From IMG/VR virus record IMGVR_UViG_3300023117_001807, positions 1 through 39,068 of that record: DNA of 39,068 bases. One strand, written 5' to 3'. How positions within the stretch are numbered: the first letter of the stretch is position 1; each line of letters opens with the position of its first letter. Both the position numbers and the translations under genes were made by a program. The DNA is from a virus. Shown here piece by piece: positions 12,500 to 20,794 of the stretch. The notes beneath the pieces were generated by a model. That model made no database searches. It was not told the DNA's origin and saw only the letters and a program-made list of their open reading frames with translations.

Positions 12500-13402
12500 A
12501 TGCGAGTCGCAGTAGTAGAAGATACAGCCAACTACCCACAGTTCAAGGATGTCTTACACTCGTTTGCCAAAGGGTGTGGAGGGAACATTACCAATAGTGA
12601 TGACATCAAAGGTTATGATTGTGCGGTGATTTATGGCAGTCACAAACAAACAAGAGGTAGTTCAGCGCAACAAGGCAAGAGAAAGATCATCGATAGCGGA
12701 ATACCCTACATTCAACTTGAAACGCAGTTGATAGGTAGGCCAATTCACACACCTTTCCTGACGGAATTCAGGGTCGGGGTCAACGGTTTCCTTTGGGATG
12801 ATGCCAAGTGGGGTTTTGAACACATACACACTGACAGATCCCAAAAGGTATTTGAACGTAACGGTTATGATCCCGAGTTACCATGGAAAACTGATGGCGA
12901 TTACATCTTACTGTGTATGCAGAAAGTGGGTGACGCCAGTCTGCGTGGTACAGATATTTTCTCTTGGACAGAGCAAACTGTAAAGGAAATAAGACAAACA
13001 ACAGAGAGACAGATAATTGTGAGGCCTCATCCGCTGTATAGAAGAAAAACACAACACACAAATTGCAAAAACATCGTGAGTGGATATTTCAACGTGCAAT
13101 GGCAAGAAGCCGATGTCACACAAAAAGGATTTGTGCCTATACAAGAGCAATTACAAAATGCATGGTGTACGGTCACTTACAGTTCAGGCACAGGCATAGA
13201 TGCTGTGATCAATGGAGTACCTAACATCGCATGCGACACAGGTAGCATGGTGTATGATGTCAGCAGTAAAAATGTTTCTGAAATCGAGAATCCCTTCAGA
13301 GGAGACAAGAAAGAATGGACAAATAAGATCGCACACTGCCAGTGGAGCATAGAAGAATTTGAGTCTGGAGAATGTTGGGAACATGTAAGTAAGAGTATAT
13401 GA
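12500..13402 (+). CDS. Glycosyltransferase-like protein, paralogue 1 of 5
   Basis: The 300-residue protein belongs to a family with five members in this window. Shared features are VRPHP (about residues 174-178), an acidic/aromatic middle, a nucleotide-binding-like SSGTGIDAVINGVP segment (about 228-241) and an ending of DIEN/TP then W...L. The pattern resembles the C-terminal lobe of GT-B and capsule Kdo-transferase (KpsC/KpsS) proteins. It probably transfers a sugar to a glycan in the cytoplasm; donor and acceptor are unknown. It heads a late operon and overlaps the SGNH gene (ATGA). Confidence 0.6.
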   Translation: MRVAVVEDTANYPQFKDVLHSFAKGCGGNITNSDDIKGYDCAVIYGSHKQTRGSSAQQGKRKIIDSGIPYIQLETQLIGRPIHTPFLTEFRVGVNGFLWDDAKWGFEHIHTDRSQKVFERNGYDPELPWKTDGDYILLCMQKVGDASLRGTDIFSWTEQTVKEIRQTTERQIIVRPHPLYRRKTQHTNCKNIVSGYFNVQWQEADVTQKGFVPIQEQLQNAWCTVTYSSGTGIDAVINGVPNIACDTGSMVYDVSSKNVSEIENPFRGDKKEWTNKIAHCQWSIEEFESGECWEHVSKSI

Positions 13403-14196
13403 AGTATCATCTAAGCAACGGTTGTAGTTTCAGCACAAGGAAAAAGTTTGACAGTTGTCATCAACGTCTGGGAAAGTTGTTGAACATTGACGAACCCACG
13501 ATCAGCATGGCCAAGGGTGGCAGGGGAAACGACAGGATAGTGAACACAACGATGCATTGGTTCTTCAAGAACCCTGACAAGATAAAGGACACATTCGTCA
13601 GCATAGGGTGGACCACAGGATACAGATGGGATTATGTAAGTAGTACGATGACTCCAGCAGTCAAACAGGGAGGGATCAAAGGAGAATTACTGAAGTTTGA
13701 TTATCAATGGGGAACGTGGCAACTGCACCAACATGATTTCTTTATGAGGAATGAGGATTTTGATGTTGAACTTGCAAGTGCGGTAAAACTTTATACTAAT
13801 ATTTTATCTTTACAGTATTTCCTAAAATATCATAACATACCGTATGTGTTCTATCATGCACTCACGAATGATCTTCCAGAGACAGAGGTTGATGGGAAAC
13901 CTAGACCAGATTTGAAATTATTAAAAGATCAAATAGACAGGAAGCACTTCTATAATTTTGAGAGCAGTGAGAACTCCAAAGAGAATGTGGAAATACAAAG
14001 AAATAATAGATCATCACCTGAACATAAAGCCCGAGTCAAAAAAACCAAATATGTGCAAAGTCATTTCGAATATGTTGCTATGAATGGGTGGACTAAATCT
14101 GCAAATGATGGGCACCCTAGTGAACGAGGACATCATGCATGGGCACAGAATCTAGCACAGTTTGTGCAACAAAATCAGTTATGTCCAAAAAAGTAA
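13399..14196 (+). CDS. SGNH-like protein paired with glycosyltransferase
   Basis: The 265-residue protein has NGCSFS (block I, nucleophile Ser10), GGRGNDRIV (40-48, block II-like) and DGHPSERGHHAW (Asp237, His239, block V). It resembles the protein at 31450-32139 in all three blocks, and that one is also next to a paralogous glycosyltransferase. It probably adds or removes an acyl group on a sugar. It has no signal peptide. Confidence 0.65.
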   Translation: MKYHLSNGCSFSTRKKFDSCHQRLGKLLNIDEPTISMAKGGRGNDRIVNTTMHWFFKNPDKIKDTFVSIGWTTGYRWDYVSSTMTPAVKQGGIKGELLKFDYQWGTWQLHQHDFFMRNEDFDVELASAVKLYTNILSLQYFLKYHNIPYVFYHALTNDLPETEVDGKPRPDLKLLKDQIDRKHFYNFESSENSKENVEIQRNNRSSPEHKARVKKTKYVQSHFEYVAMNGWTKSANDGHPSERGHHAWAQNLAQFVQQNQLCPKK

Positions 14197-14762
14197 TCGT
14201 AATCAGTCAGCCAAAAGCAGGCACTTATCTTTGTGCCAATGTGCTTCAAGAACTTGGATTAAGATTTGATGGTTATCACTTGGGAGAAAAGAAATATGAA
14301 AAATACCCACCCCCAAGTGCTCCGCATTATCAAGCGGCCATACGTGATCCTAAAACAGTTGAAACTAGACAACGTCTGCATCAATCTATCAAATTGATTG
14401 AACCGGGTGCATTTGCAGTCAGTCACTTGTTGTACACTATTGAAAATGAATTATTGCTCACAGATTATCACAAAATATGTGTCACAAGGCCCGAAACAGA
14501 AATTATCGACAGTTTGAAAAGATGGGAACAGTTCAGTGGTAGAAAACCCACAAACATAACACCCACTCTAGCAAGAATACGCAGTGTGGCCAAATGGATT
14601 GGCCGTCCGGGAGTGTTTCACCTCACATTCAATAACATGAAATCCGCTGACGCAACAAGAATTGATCAGTTACAGCAGTTTCTTGGTATTCAAGATCGTG
14701 TTGACAGCAGTCAATTGTGTGCCCGTGCTTTACAGCGTGGAAGCAAAACTAAAGTTACGTGA
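14181..14762 (+). CDS. Sulfotransferase-like protein
   Basis: The 193-residue product has ISQPKAGTYLCANVL (8-22), a 5'-phosphosulfate-binding loop, and KICVTRPETEIIDSLKRW (98-115), a 3'-phosphate motif with Arg103. I choose ATG 14181 over the in-frame ATG at 14139 because the P-loop strand then starts directly, as in the family, and overlap with the SGNH gene is small. It would use PAPS made by the host. A kinase is the alternative. Its end overlaps the convergent methyltransferase gene by eight bases. Confidence 0.65.
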   Translation: MSKKVIVISQPKAGTYLCANVLQELGLRFDGYHLGEKKYEKYPPPSAPHYQAAIRDPKTVETRQRLHQSIKLIEPGAFAVSHLLYTIENELLLTDYHKICVTRPETEIIDSLKRWEQFSGRKPTNITPTLARIRSVAKWIGRPGVFHLTFNNMKSADATRIDQLQQFLGIQDRVDSSQLCARALQRGSKTKVT

Positions 14763-15447
14763 CCACAATACAACTTGCTTGGTAGGCCCAGTTCCTATTT
14801 AACGGCTTGACTTTTCTTTTACATTCGTCCAGCCACTCGATCAATGCCAGGAACTCGTGATCCTGCCATTTGCTCATTTTGCCACTCAGTCGAAAGTTAC
14901 AGAACTCGTCGAAGGTGATCACCGTTCCTGCTACGATCTGATCATTCAATGCTGTCAAAACTTCTTTAGTGGATGAATAGATATCTGCATCCATGTGCAA
15001 GAACGCGATTGGTCCTGTGTTGTGCTGTTTCCATATGGGTAGTGTATCCTTGAACCAACCTTTGTGTAGTTGGATGTGATCAGGTACAGTGGGAGGATCG
15101 CAACTCATGTCGTTTACTTTACCTGTGCCGTGATCCCAATCTTCAGGTAATCCTTGCCAAGAATCAAATGCGTGTATCACTTGCGAGGGATATCGGTCTA
15201 TAAGCCACTTGAGGCTCCTGCCTTCCCTCACACCAAACTCACACCAGTGACCTTGTAGTGTCACATGTTCCGTTGATTCTATCAGGTGCACGTGTATGCT
15301 CTCTCTGTAGTTGGCAGATGTGCTCTTACCAACATATATGGGATCCAAAGCGATCCAGTCTTCCAACAGTGTTTTGCCTTTCTCAACTCCTGAAAGCAAA
15401 GATTGTAATTGTGATTTAGATTTTACTGTCTTAATTGCTTTTGACAC
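14755..15447 (-). CDS. TylF/macrocin-type O-methyltransferase
   Basis: TylF-family enzymes add methyl groups from SAM to sugar hydroxyls with a divalent metal. The 230-residue protein shows EFGVREGRS (70-78, SAM site), FDSWQGLPE (94-102), HMDADIYSST (151-160) and a metal/SAM-side TFDEF (178-182). The length matches the family. It starts with GTG a few bases after the gp41 stop, so it may be read through from the replication operon. In this setting it probably methylates glycans. Confidence 0.85.
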   Translation of the reverse strand: MSKAIKTVKSKSQLQSLLSGVEKGKTLLEDWIALDPIYVGKSTSANYRESIHVHLIESTEHVTLQGHWCEFGVREGRSLKWLIDRYPSQVIHAFDSWQGLPEDWDHGTGKVNDMSCDPPTVPDHIQLHKGWFKDTLPIWKQHNTGPIAFLHMDADIYSSTKEVLTALNDQIVAGTVITFDEFCNFRLSGKMSKWQDHEFLALIEWLDECKRKVKPLNRNWAYQASCIVVT

Positions 15448-15449
15448 AT

Positions 15450-16925
15450 TTACTGTTCTTCGTCTGAGTGTAGTTCGTTTAACAGTTGTCTCAGTTTGCC
15501 ACCCTCTACCGTGGCCTTGACTTTGACCCCTAGTGCATCACCCTTACGTGGATCCGGCACTTCCGGTCTCGCATCTGTGGATGCATCTCCACCCGTAACT
15601 TTGGATGTTTGTTTTAGTGAATCATAAATTTTGTTCTTGCCCTGTTGATTGTAGCTCTGTGACTCGTCTTCATCCAGGCTTCTGATTCTCAAACTGTCCA
15701 CGTCAAACTCAAGATCCACTTTCTGTCCAACACCAGAACTTGATCTTGTTTTCATGAACTGTATCTGATACCTGCCACGTTCCTTCATTGCTCGGCTTGT
15801 GAATATACCTATCACGTTGTCTGCTGTCTGTATCTTAGATAGTCCGCCTGATATGTGAGAATGATCAAACTCAATCTCTTCAACCGATGCCCTGTTCAAC
15901 TGTGATGCTGTGGCCAACACACACTGTTTCTCAACGACCAAGTTCCTTAGTTCCTCACTCACATACTTGTCTTTGATAAACAAGTCTGCTGGTGATATCC
16001 TTTTGCTCTTAGGCATCATGAGATCCAAGTAGTCAATCAGTATGCAGTCTATTTTCTTCTTGTTCTTGAGTTCTAGTTCCTTCAGATATGTCCTCACATC
16101 CAACACGTTGCTACCACTGGGCAAGTATTTGATCTGCAGGTTACCTGACTTCTTCTTCAACATCTTGACCTTCATCTCAACGTTTTCTATTTCAGGAAAC
16201 ACTCTCCTGGTCGGGATATTGGTCATCATGGCATCTAGTCTCATGGCAGTAAGTTGTTCGCTCAATTCAAAAGATATGTAACATACATTCAATCCTGCCT
16301 GTGCCCAGTTCACTGCAAGATTCTGCAAGAACAAACTCTTACCTGCACCTGATCCGCCTGCAAAGATGTTCAGTTCGCCTCGGTTGAACCCTCCAAACAG
16401 TTTCTTGTCTAGGTTCGCCCATCCTGTACTGATCTGTCCGTTGTTGTCTTTGAGTGCTTCGAGTCTTCCTTTTGGATCTTCGAAGTAGTCCGTGCCGAGA
16501 TCTCTTGTGAGCCCAACCTGTACTGCTTCCTTGACCATGTCCTCGACTGGACCATAGTCACCTCTCTCTAATAGATCAGCAGACGACAGTATTGCTTGTT
16601 CAAGTGCTTTGTGTCTACAAAATGTTTCAAACTCGTCCAGCAACCAATTGAAATGGCTTGGATCCAGATCCTTCGCTGTTTTTAATTTTATATCGTGTGA
16701 TGCATTAACTATGTCAACTTCCGGCATAACCTTGTACTCGTCCATGTAGTCTTTGACGAACTTGGCAATTGGTTGCAGTTTACGATCGAATGAATTAGGA
16801 TTGAATATATTCTGTGCTCTAGCAAATGATTCAGCATCCGCCAACAACATCTCTATGTACAATTTCTGCACATCAAAAGAATAGTTCTTAGCCTGGTGTT
16901 GTTCGTTGTTATTATAATCAGCCAT
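15450..16925 (-). CDS. 41: DnaB-type replicative helicase gp41
   Basis: gp41 is the hexameric 5'-3' helicase that opens the fork and works with the primase. The 491-residue protein has Walker A GGSGAGKS (190-197), the CILIDYLDLM Walker B strand and the DnaB-type arginine-finger and SQLNRAS region. T4 gp41 is 475 residues. Its start overlaps the end of the primase C-terminal frame by eight bases, as in T4-like genomes where 61 and 41 are adjacent. The C terminus carries about 60 extra residues of low complexity. Confidence 0.95.
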   Translation of the reverse strand: MADYNNNEQHQAKNYSFDVQKLYIEMLLADAESFARAQNIFNPNSFDRKLQPIAKFVKDYMDEYKVMPEVDIVNASHDIKLKTAKDLDPSHFNWLLDEFETFCRHKALEQAILSSADLLERGDYGPVEDMVKEAVQVGLTRDLGTDYFEDPKGRLEALKDNNGQISTGWANLDKKLFGGFNRGELNIFAGGSGAGKSLFLQNLAVNWAQAGLNVCYISFELSEQLTAMRLDAMMTNIPTRRVFPEIENVEMKVKMLKKKSGNLQIKYLPSGSNVLDVRTYLKELELKNKKKIDCILIDYLDLMMPKSKRISPADLFIKDKYVSEELRNLVVEKQCVLATASQLNRASVEEIEFDHSHISGGLSKIQTADNVIGIFTSRAMKERGRYQIQFMKTRSSSGVGQKVDLEFDVDSLRIRSLDEDESQSYNQQGKNKIYDSLKQTSKVTGGDASTDARPEVPDPRKGDALGVKVKATVEGGKLRQLLNELHSDEEQ

Positions 16926-17544
16926 ACATCTTTCTCTTCAAATCTATTTTCAGTTTACTGGACTCAGTTGTTTTCAGTATCGATTGTATAGTAAACAGTC
17001 TACCATATTTTAACACAGCATCCGCCACATCGCCAACCGTTTTGTCCCATTCTGGAAATGCCACACTCCATCCAAATTCTGTTGCTTGGTCTACCAATTT
17101 CTGTCCTGGAGCATCTCTGTCCGGCACTACAATCACCTGTCTGCCAAGTCCATCAATCAACTCTCGCTGTGTGTCATTTATCTCCGATCCCAGTATGCTC
17201 ACACCAGATACGGCTATGGCGTCGAATGGTCCTTCTGTGACTATGACAAACTTCCTGGTCCAGTCCTGTGCGTCCATGTTGAACACGTATCCAGGCCACA
17301 CGTCTGTGTAATACTTCACGCTATCTGATTCCTCGAACATCCTGCCTGTGAATCCTACAATCTCTCCTCGCCAGTAGAATGGTATTAGCAATCTTTGGTG
17401 CACGTCCCAGATCTTATCAGGTGAGTACATGAAGTCATACCAGTCTGCACCAATTCCTCGGCTCTCCAAATACTTTAGTAGTCCATCTATCTTCTTCCAT
17501 TGTGGTTCAGTGAGATCATTGCCCACATACTTCTCCAGCCACAC
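16918..17544 (-). CDS. 61: Primase gp61, C-terminal part (Toprim)
   Basis: This 208-codon frame begins with GTG and holds the catalytic Toprim part: FVIVTEGPFDAIAV (acidic Glu), GSEINDTQRELID and VIVVPDRDAPGQ with the DxD pair. It lacks the zinc-binding part, which is in the frame at 17487-17930. In its own frame the sequence continues upstream of the GTG, matching the other fragment after a one-base shift. The joined product would be 337 residues, close to T4 gp61 (342). See the finding on the frameshift. Confidence 0.85.
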   Translation of the reverse strand: MWLEKYVGNDLTEPQWKKIDGLLKYLESRGIGADWYDFMYSPDKIWDVHQRLLIPFYWRGEIVGFTGRMFEESDSVKYYTDVWPGYVFNMDAQDWTRKFVIVTEGPFDAIAVSGVSILGSEINDTQRELIDGLGRQVIVVPDRDAPGQKLVDQATEFGWSVAFPEWDKTVGDVADAVLKYGRLFTIQSILKTTESSKLKIDLKRKMYG

Positions 17545-17930
17545 ATCCAGTTGTGTGTGTTCTTGGGCAGTGTCTTGTTCTTGAATGACACGAATTTCTT
17601 CTTCTCATACTTCACATCTCCTTCCTCCTCACGCATGGCCTCTATGGCCAACTTACGTATGGTGTCCTCCGGTATACCTATGTAGCCCATGAACTGTCTC
17701 ATCTTGTAGGTCAGTTTACGTCCTATCACATAACTGGCCTTGAAGCCACAGTTGAAGCAGTGGTAACTCACAGTGCCATCCGCACTGGTCATCAGTCCGC
17801 CACGCTTCTTTTTGTCAGCAGTCTCCCCGTTGTAAACACAACAGGGTGCGTTGAAACTGATCCATCCGCTTGGTGTTTTCTTTCTGTTTGCAGGCAGGCT
17901 AGTCAGAATTGTATTCTGTATAAGATTCAT
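17487..17930 (-). CDS. 61: Primase gp61, N-terminal part (zinc-binding)
   Basis: The 147-codon frame carries the primase zinc module: APCCVYNG...KKKRGG (about 28-45) and SYHCFNCGFKASY (about 54-66). The true primase reading leaves this frame near 17551-17567, after LPK; the remaining codons of the frame are an out-of-frame tail. A single extra A in the CCCAAG run would restore one continuous primase. It may be a natural programmed shift, a mutation or a sequence error. Confidence 0.85.
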   Translation of the reverse strand: MNLIQNTILTSLPANRKKTPSGWISFNAPCCVYNGETADKKKRGGLMTSADGTVSYHCFNCGFKASYVIGRKLTYKMRQFMGYIGIPEDTIRKLAIEAMREEEGDVKYEKKKFVSFKNKTLPKNTHNWMCGWRSMWAMISLNHNGRR

Positions 17931-17943
17931 AATCTATACTATT

Positions 17944-18747
17944 TTACTGTCTATATAGGATTTTGTCAATCACACCAGTGTTACCACTGTCGTTGCCCCA
18001 ACTGAATCTCACACTGTGGTACACACCCGTGAAGTTGAAGTTGGTAACTGTTGTCGAGTTAGAGAAAGTATTCGCTGTGGATCCTGCACCTTCCATGGTA
18101 ATATCAAAGTAGTCTGTGTTGCTCGGTGAAGCACTCATTGTACCTTGCACTCTCAACGCACCTGAGAAATTTTTTGTGTACACAGCAATCGTGTGTAAAG
18201 CCTTGTTGTTATTGATTCCTGGTCTAGAATCTATTGATCCTGATGTGTATGCCAGTGGACCACCTGATGCTGTGAAACTCGAAACACTTGTACTCGCTAC
18301 GAATTCTGGATAAGCACCATCCAGTAGTTCTACTGTGCCAGCGGCCGCATAACCAGTGTCTGCGTATGTGATCTCTCTGCTACCATCTGATTTTACCTCT
18401 CTTACTGAGAAGTTATAGAACTTGGCATCCAGCGGTAATAGGTCTCCCTCCGTTATCGTGCAACTGGCATCACCCTTGGTGCTCACAGTTGAGCCATCAT
18501 CCAGTATGGTTAGTGTCTTTGTCAGCACCGCTTTCTTGCTCTCAGAATCGATCATGTTGAACTCGTAGGTCTTGCTTGTTATGTCCTGTGCCTTCTGATC
18601 CTCGTTCTTGAACGTGAATGAGACTGGGTTTGATACCCCTCTGTGCAGTGTTAGGCGTCTATCGTACACTTTTGAGTTCCTTCCGTGATAACCACTTACG
18701 TAGGCTATTACCAACTGATTTATTAAATACCTTTGTACTGTTTGCAT
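17944..18747 (-). CDS. Late virion-type protein, possibly tail or baseplate
   Basis: The 267-residue protein is rich in Ser, Thr, Gly and Asn. Residues 25-140 resemble the N-terminal module of phage baseplate or receptor-binding upper proteins: LHRGVSNPVSFTFKN, then TLTILDDG. A jelly-roll-like beta region follows. A pair of late octamers lies upstream, the nearer ending six bases before the ATG. A structural role is likely. It sits alone among replication genes. Confidence 0.55.
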   Translation of the reverse strand: MQTVQRYLINQLVIAYVSGYHGRNSKVYDRRLTLHRGVSNPVSFTFKNEDQKAQDITSKTYEFNMIDSESKKAVLTKTLTILDDGSTVSTKGDASCTITEGDLLPLDAKFYNFSVREVKSDGSREITYADTGYAAAGTVELLDGAYPEFVASTSVSSFTASGGPLAYTSGSIDSRPGINNNKALHTIAVYTKNFSGALRVQGTMSASPSNTDYFDITMEGAGSTANTFSNSTTVTNFNFTGVYHSVRFSWGNDSGNTGVIDKILYRQ

Positions 18748-18753
18748 AATACA

Positions 18754-18771
18754 TATTTAACAGTATTTATA
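18754..18771 (-). promoter_or_regulatory. Tandem late promoters (minus strand)
   Basis: On the minus strand a perfect TATAAATA (complement of 18764-18771) is followed ten bases later by GTTAAATA (complement of 18754-18761). The second ends six bases before the ATG at 18747, and the first gives a leader of about ten bases. Confidence 0.75.
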
Positions 18772-18779
18772 GATATAGA

Positions 18780-19154
18780 ATGAACGAGATTTTTAACACA
18801 CTGAGGGACAAGTTCCCATTCCTTAGCCTGATCAGAAAGGGTGATTTGGAGTACGTGGGCATAGTACAGAACGAGGATGCCAACGTAATCAGTTTTTATG
18901 ATTATGGAAGGCTCATGATGCCACAAGACAAGATGAAGTTCCTTAAATGTGGAGAGACCTGGTGGCACGAATCCAATCGTAAATTACCAATCAACATATT
19001 CCTCAAGGGTGAGTTCAGATATTTCCGTTCCACGTTGGTAACTCTAAATTCGAAAGACATAGAGATAGTGCATGGTCCTACAGTTAAACTTTCTGAAATT
19101 TCAAAGAAACGGGTCAAAAGAAGAACTATCCAATTAGTTAGAAGACCTACTTAA
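18780..19154 (+). CDS. Conserved-type phage hypothetical protein
   Basis: The 124-residue basic protein has no motif I can name. It starts with ATG in a divergent region shared with the late gene at 18747. No plus-strand late octamer or ribosome binding site is evident, and TATAGATATAG is the only -10-like element. Its end overlaps the stop of the small minus-strand gene 19147-19314 by eight bases. Confidence 0.6.
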   Translation: MNEIFNTLRDKFPFLSLIRKGDLEYVGIVQNEDANVISFYDYGRLMMPQDKMKFLKCGETWWHESNRKLPINIFLKGEFRYFRSTLVTLNSKDIEIVHGPTVKLSEISKKRVKRRTIQLVRRPT

Positions 19155-19314
19155 TTTTAGTAGGTTCGGTCGAATTTATTCCACACACTTTTTCAACATA
19201 CTTCGTCAACGGATTATTGGCCTGGTAGGAGTCTAGTTCTGATGTTAATGATGAAGCGGTATTGGATCTCTTACGTTTTTTAATGATTATTTTTTTATGT
19301 TTTTGATGGTGCAT
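19147..19314 (-). CDS. Small hypothetical protein (55 residues)
   Basis: The product starts in frame at ATG 19314, overlapping the end of the DnaE-like gene by 20 bases. The N terminus is very basic (Lys/Arg-rich, His at 2-3); the second half is more ordinary, with LDSYQANNPLTKYVEKVCGI. I believe it is real because the overlap style and strand match the operon, and short proteins of this C-terminal type recur in T4-like marine phages. Confidence 0.6.
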   Translation of the reverse strand: MHHQKHKKIIIKKRKRSNTASSLTSELDSYQANNPLTKYVEKVCGINSTEPTKIK

Positions 19315-19885
19315 CAAAACTATATTTAGCTCTGTTTATCAGATTCATCTGCACCACTATGGCCTGTGCATATGCCACTGCGTGTGATTTCTTGAAGAAG
19401 TAACTGCCATCTGTGGGTTTGATCCAAACTTCTTTCATGATGTCTACCCAGTCCTTGTGCATTAGTTGTCTTTTGGCAGGACGTATTATGGCCAACACAG
19501 CCGCAAGTTGTTCTATGGTACGTGGTTCAAGTTTTGACACTATGTTGTAGTGGCCATTTAGGTGGAAAAGGTTTTCCACGATCTTTGGATCTTTCAGCAT
19601 GTCCCAGTCTGGTTCTTGGATCATGAGCTCGACAAGTTCCTGTTCTGATTTAACGTCCTTGTATATGTTCACGTTAAGGCAGTCTATCTTGAAGTATCCT
19701 CTGTCTTCCGCTTGTTTGTAATCTAAACTTGCGTGTCCTGTCACAGGGTGTTCTGGTACTGCATGGAAGTAAACTCCCGTCTTGTGTTTCTCACTCTTGC
19801 CATCTTTGATCATTGATGCCGGAGTGTGTTTGAATAACTTCAATGTGTTGTCTCTGTCAAAAAAATCTATGTCTACATCAGGCAT
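19295..19885 (-). CDS. DnaE-like polymerase palm, strongly shortened
   Basis: The 196-residue protein matches landmarks of bacterial DNA polymerase III alpha in the right order: PDVDIDF at 2-8 (catalytic Asp pair Asp5/Asp7), GVYFHAVPEHPVTGH then GYFKIDCLNV with Asp68 (third catalytic Asp), IEQLAAVLAIIRPAKRQL (123-140) and SHAVAYA (167-173). DnaE is about 1100 residues, so the PHP, fingers, clamp-binding and tau-binding parts are gone or very reduced. It lies in an operon with other small conserved genes downstream of uvsW. It may bind DNA or nucleotides, or interfere with host polymerase. Confidence 0.7.
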   Translation of the reverse strand: MPDVDIDFFDRDNTLKLFKHTPASMIKDGKSEKHKTGVYFHAVPEHPVTGHASLDYKQAEDRGYFKIDCLNVNIYKDVKSEQELVELMIQEPDWDMLKDPKIVENLFHLNGHYNIVSKLEPRTIEQLAAVLAIIRPAKRQLMHKDWVDIMKEVWIKPTDGSYFFKKSHAVAYAQAIVVQMNLINRAKYSFDAPSKT

Positions 19886-20118
19886 TAGTGTACACTCCCT
19901 TTGTCTTTCTCTGCATGTTGTATCATCTTATCACGTGATCCAGGTTGTAACACTTCCAACACGTCAAGCAGTTTCCTGTATCCTTCTGTTTTCAATATGT
20001 CCTTGTTGACTTTTGGCATTATCACTCTTCCTATGGATCCGTCCTCTTTGATTATCACTGCACAATCTCCGTCATCAAACTCCAAATTGTCAGACACTTC
20101 TAGATCTATCTTAGACAA
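19885..20118 (-). CDS. Small acidic protein upstream of DnaE-like gene
   Basis: The 77-residue protein is acidic, with a likely beta hairpin (DGDCAVIIKEDGSIGRVIMP) and a helical end. It is coupled to the DnaE-like gene (TAATG) and overlaps the previous gene by eight bases. I recognise no named family; the setting suggests a replication-linked role. Confidence 0.6.
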   Translation of the reverse strand: MSKIDLEVSDNLEFDDGDCAVIIKEDGSIGRVIMPKVNKDILKTEGYRKLLDVLEVLQPGSRDKMIQHAEKDKGSVH

Positions 20119-20794
20119 TCTTGGCCTCCCTTGCTGTGTCCTGTACCAGCATGTGATCAGCGGGATAGCTCTTCAACTTGCTTGGCCAGAAACTTGGGTT
20201 TATGAATCTTTCAATCATCTGTAATTGTTCGTCGTTGAATGATTTTAACATCCTTTTGCCTGCGTTGCAACCTAGCAACAACCAAGGACTTATCTTGCCT
20301 TGCTGTATGTGTTGTACCGCCCTGTTCTTGTTCACCAGTCTGAAGTAGTCTGACCACTGTGCGTTCTGTTCTGTGGCCCAGTCCATCATTGTGGCTATGC
20401 TCCTCTGTAGTGCGGCCTCCACGGGCTCTGACTTCAAAGCCTCAATCAAGTACATCTCATATAGGTCGTCTCTAGCCCAATGATCCAGTTTCACTTTTGA
20501 CTGTAACACATAGTCTATATACTTCTCAGGATACAAAGGGTTGATGTGCATTATGAATCTTCCAAACTTGACGAATGCGTTGTAGTATGAACTCTTGACG
20601 AAATCGTCGTATGTTTTTGTTTTTGAATTGTGTTGGTGTATCTGATAGAATCTCTGGAACACCATGAACGCATTGACCACCCACTTCTCATCTCTTTGTA
20701 GGTATCTCCTCTTAGGTTCACACAGGTGAACTTGCAGTGTACGTTCTTTGGCAAATTCCTTGCCACAGTATGTGCATTTATTTGTCGATGCCAT
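20111..20794 (-). CDS. Protein with N-terminal C2H2-like zinc finger
   Basis: The 227-residue protein begins with CTYCGKEF-AKERTLQVHLC (C7, C10, H23, C25), a zinc-finger knuckle, followed by a helical domain rich in Trp and Tyr. Proteins of this build are common in T4-like marine phages with no assigned function. Nucleic-acid binding is likely from the zinc finger. It overlaps the gene before and after. Confidence 0.7.
   Translation of the reverse strand: MASTNKCTYCGKEFAKERTLQVHLCEPKRRYLQRDEKWVVNAFMVFQRFYQIHQHNSKTKTYDDFVKSSYYNAFVKFGRFIMHINPLYPEKYIDYVLQSKVKLDHWARDDLYEMYLIEALKSEPVEAALQRSIATMMDWATEQNAQWSDYFRLVNKNRAVQHIQQGKISPWLLLGCNAGKRMLKSFNDEQLQMIERFINPSFWPSKLKSYPADHMLVQDTAREAKIV

Noticed and set aside
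16918-17930. Group I intron or intein as the cause of the split primase
   Set aside because: The two fragments overlap and join with a one-base change; there is no inserted sequence.
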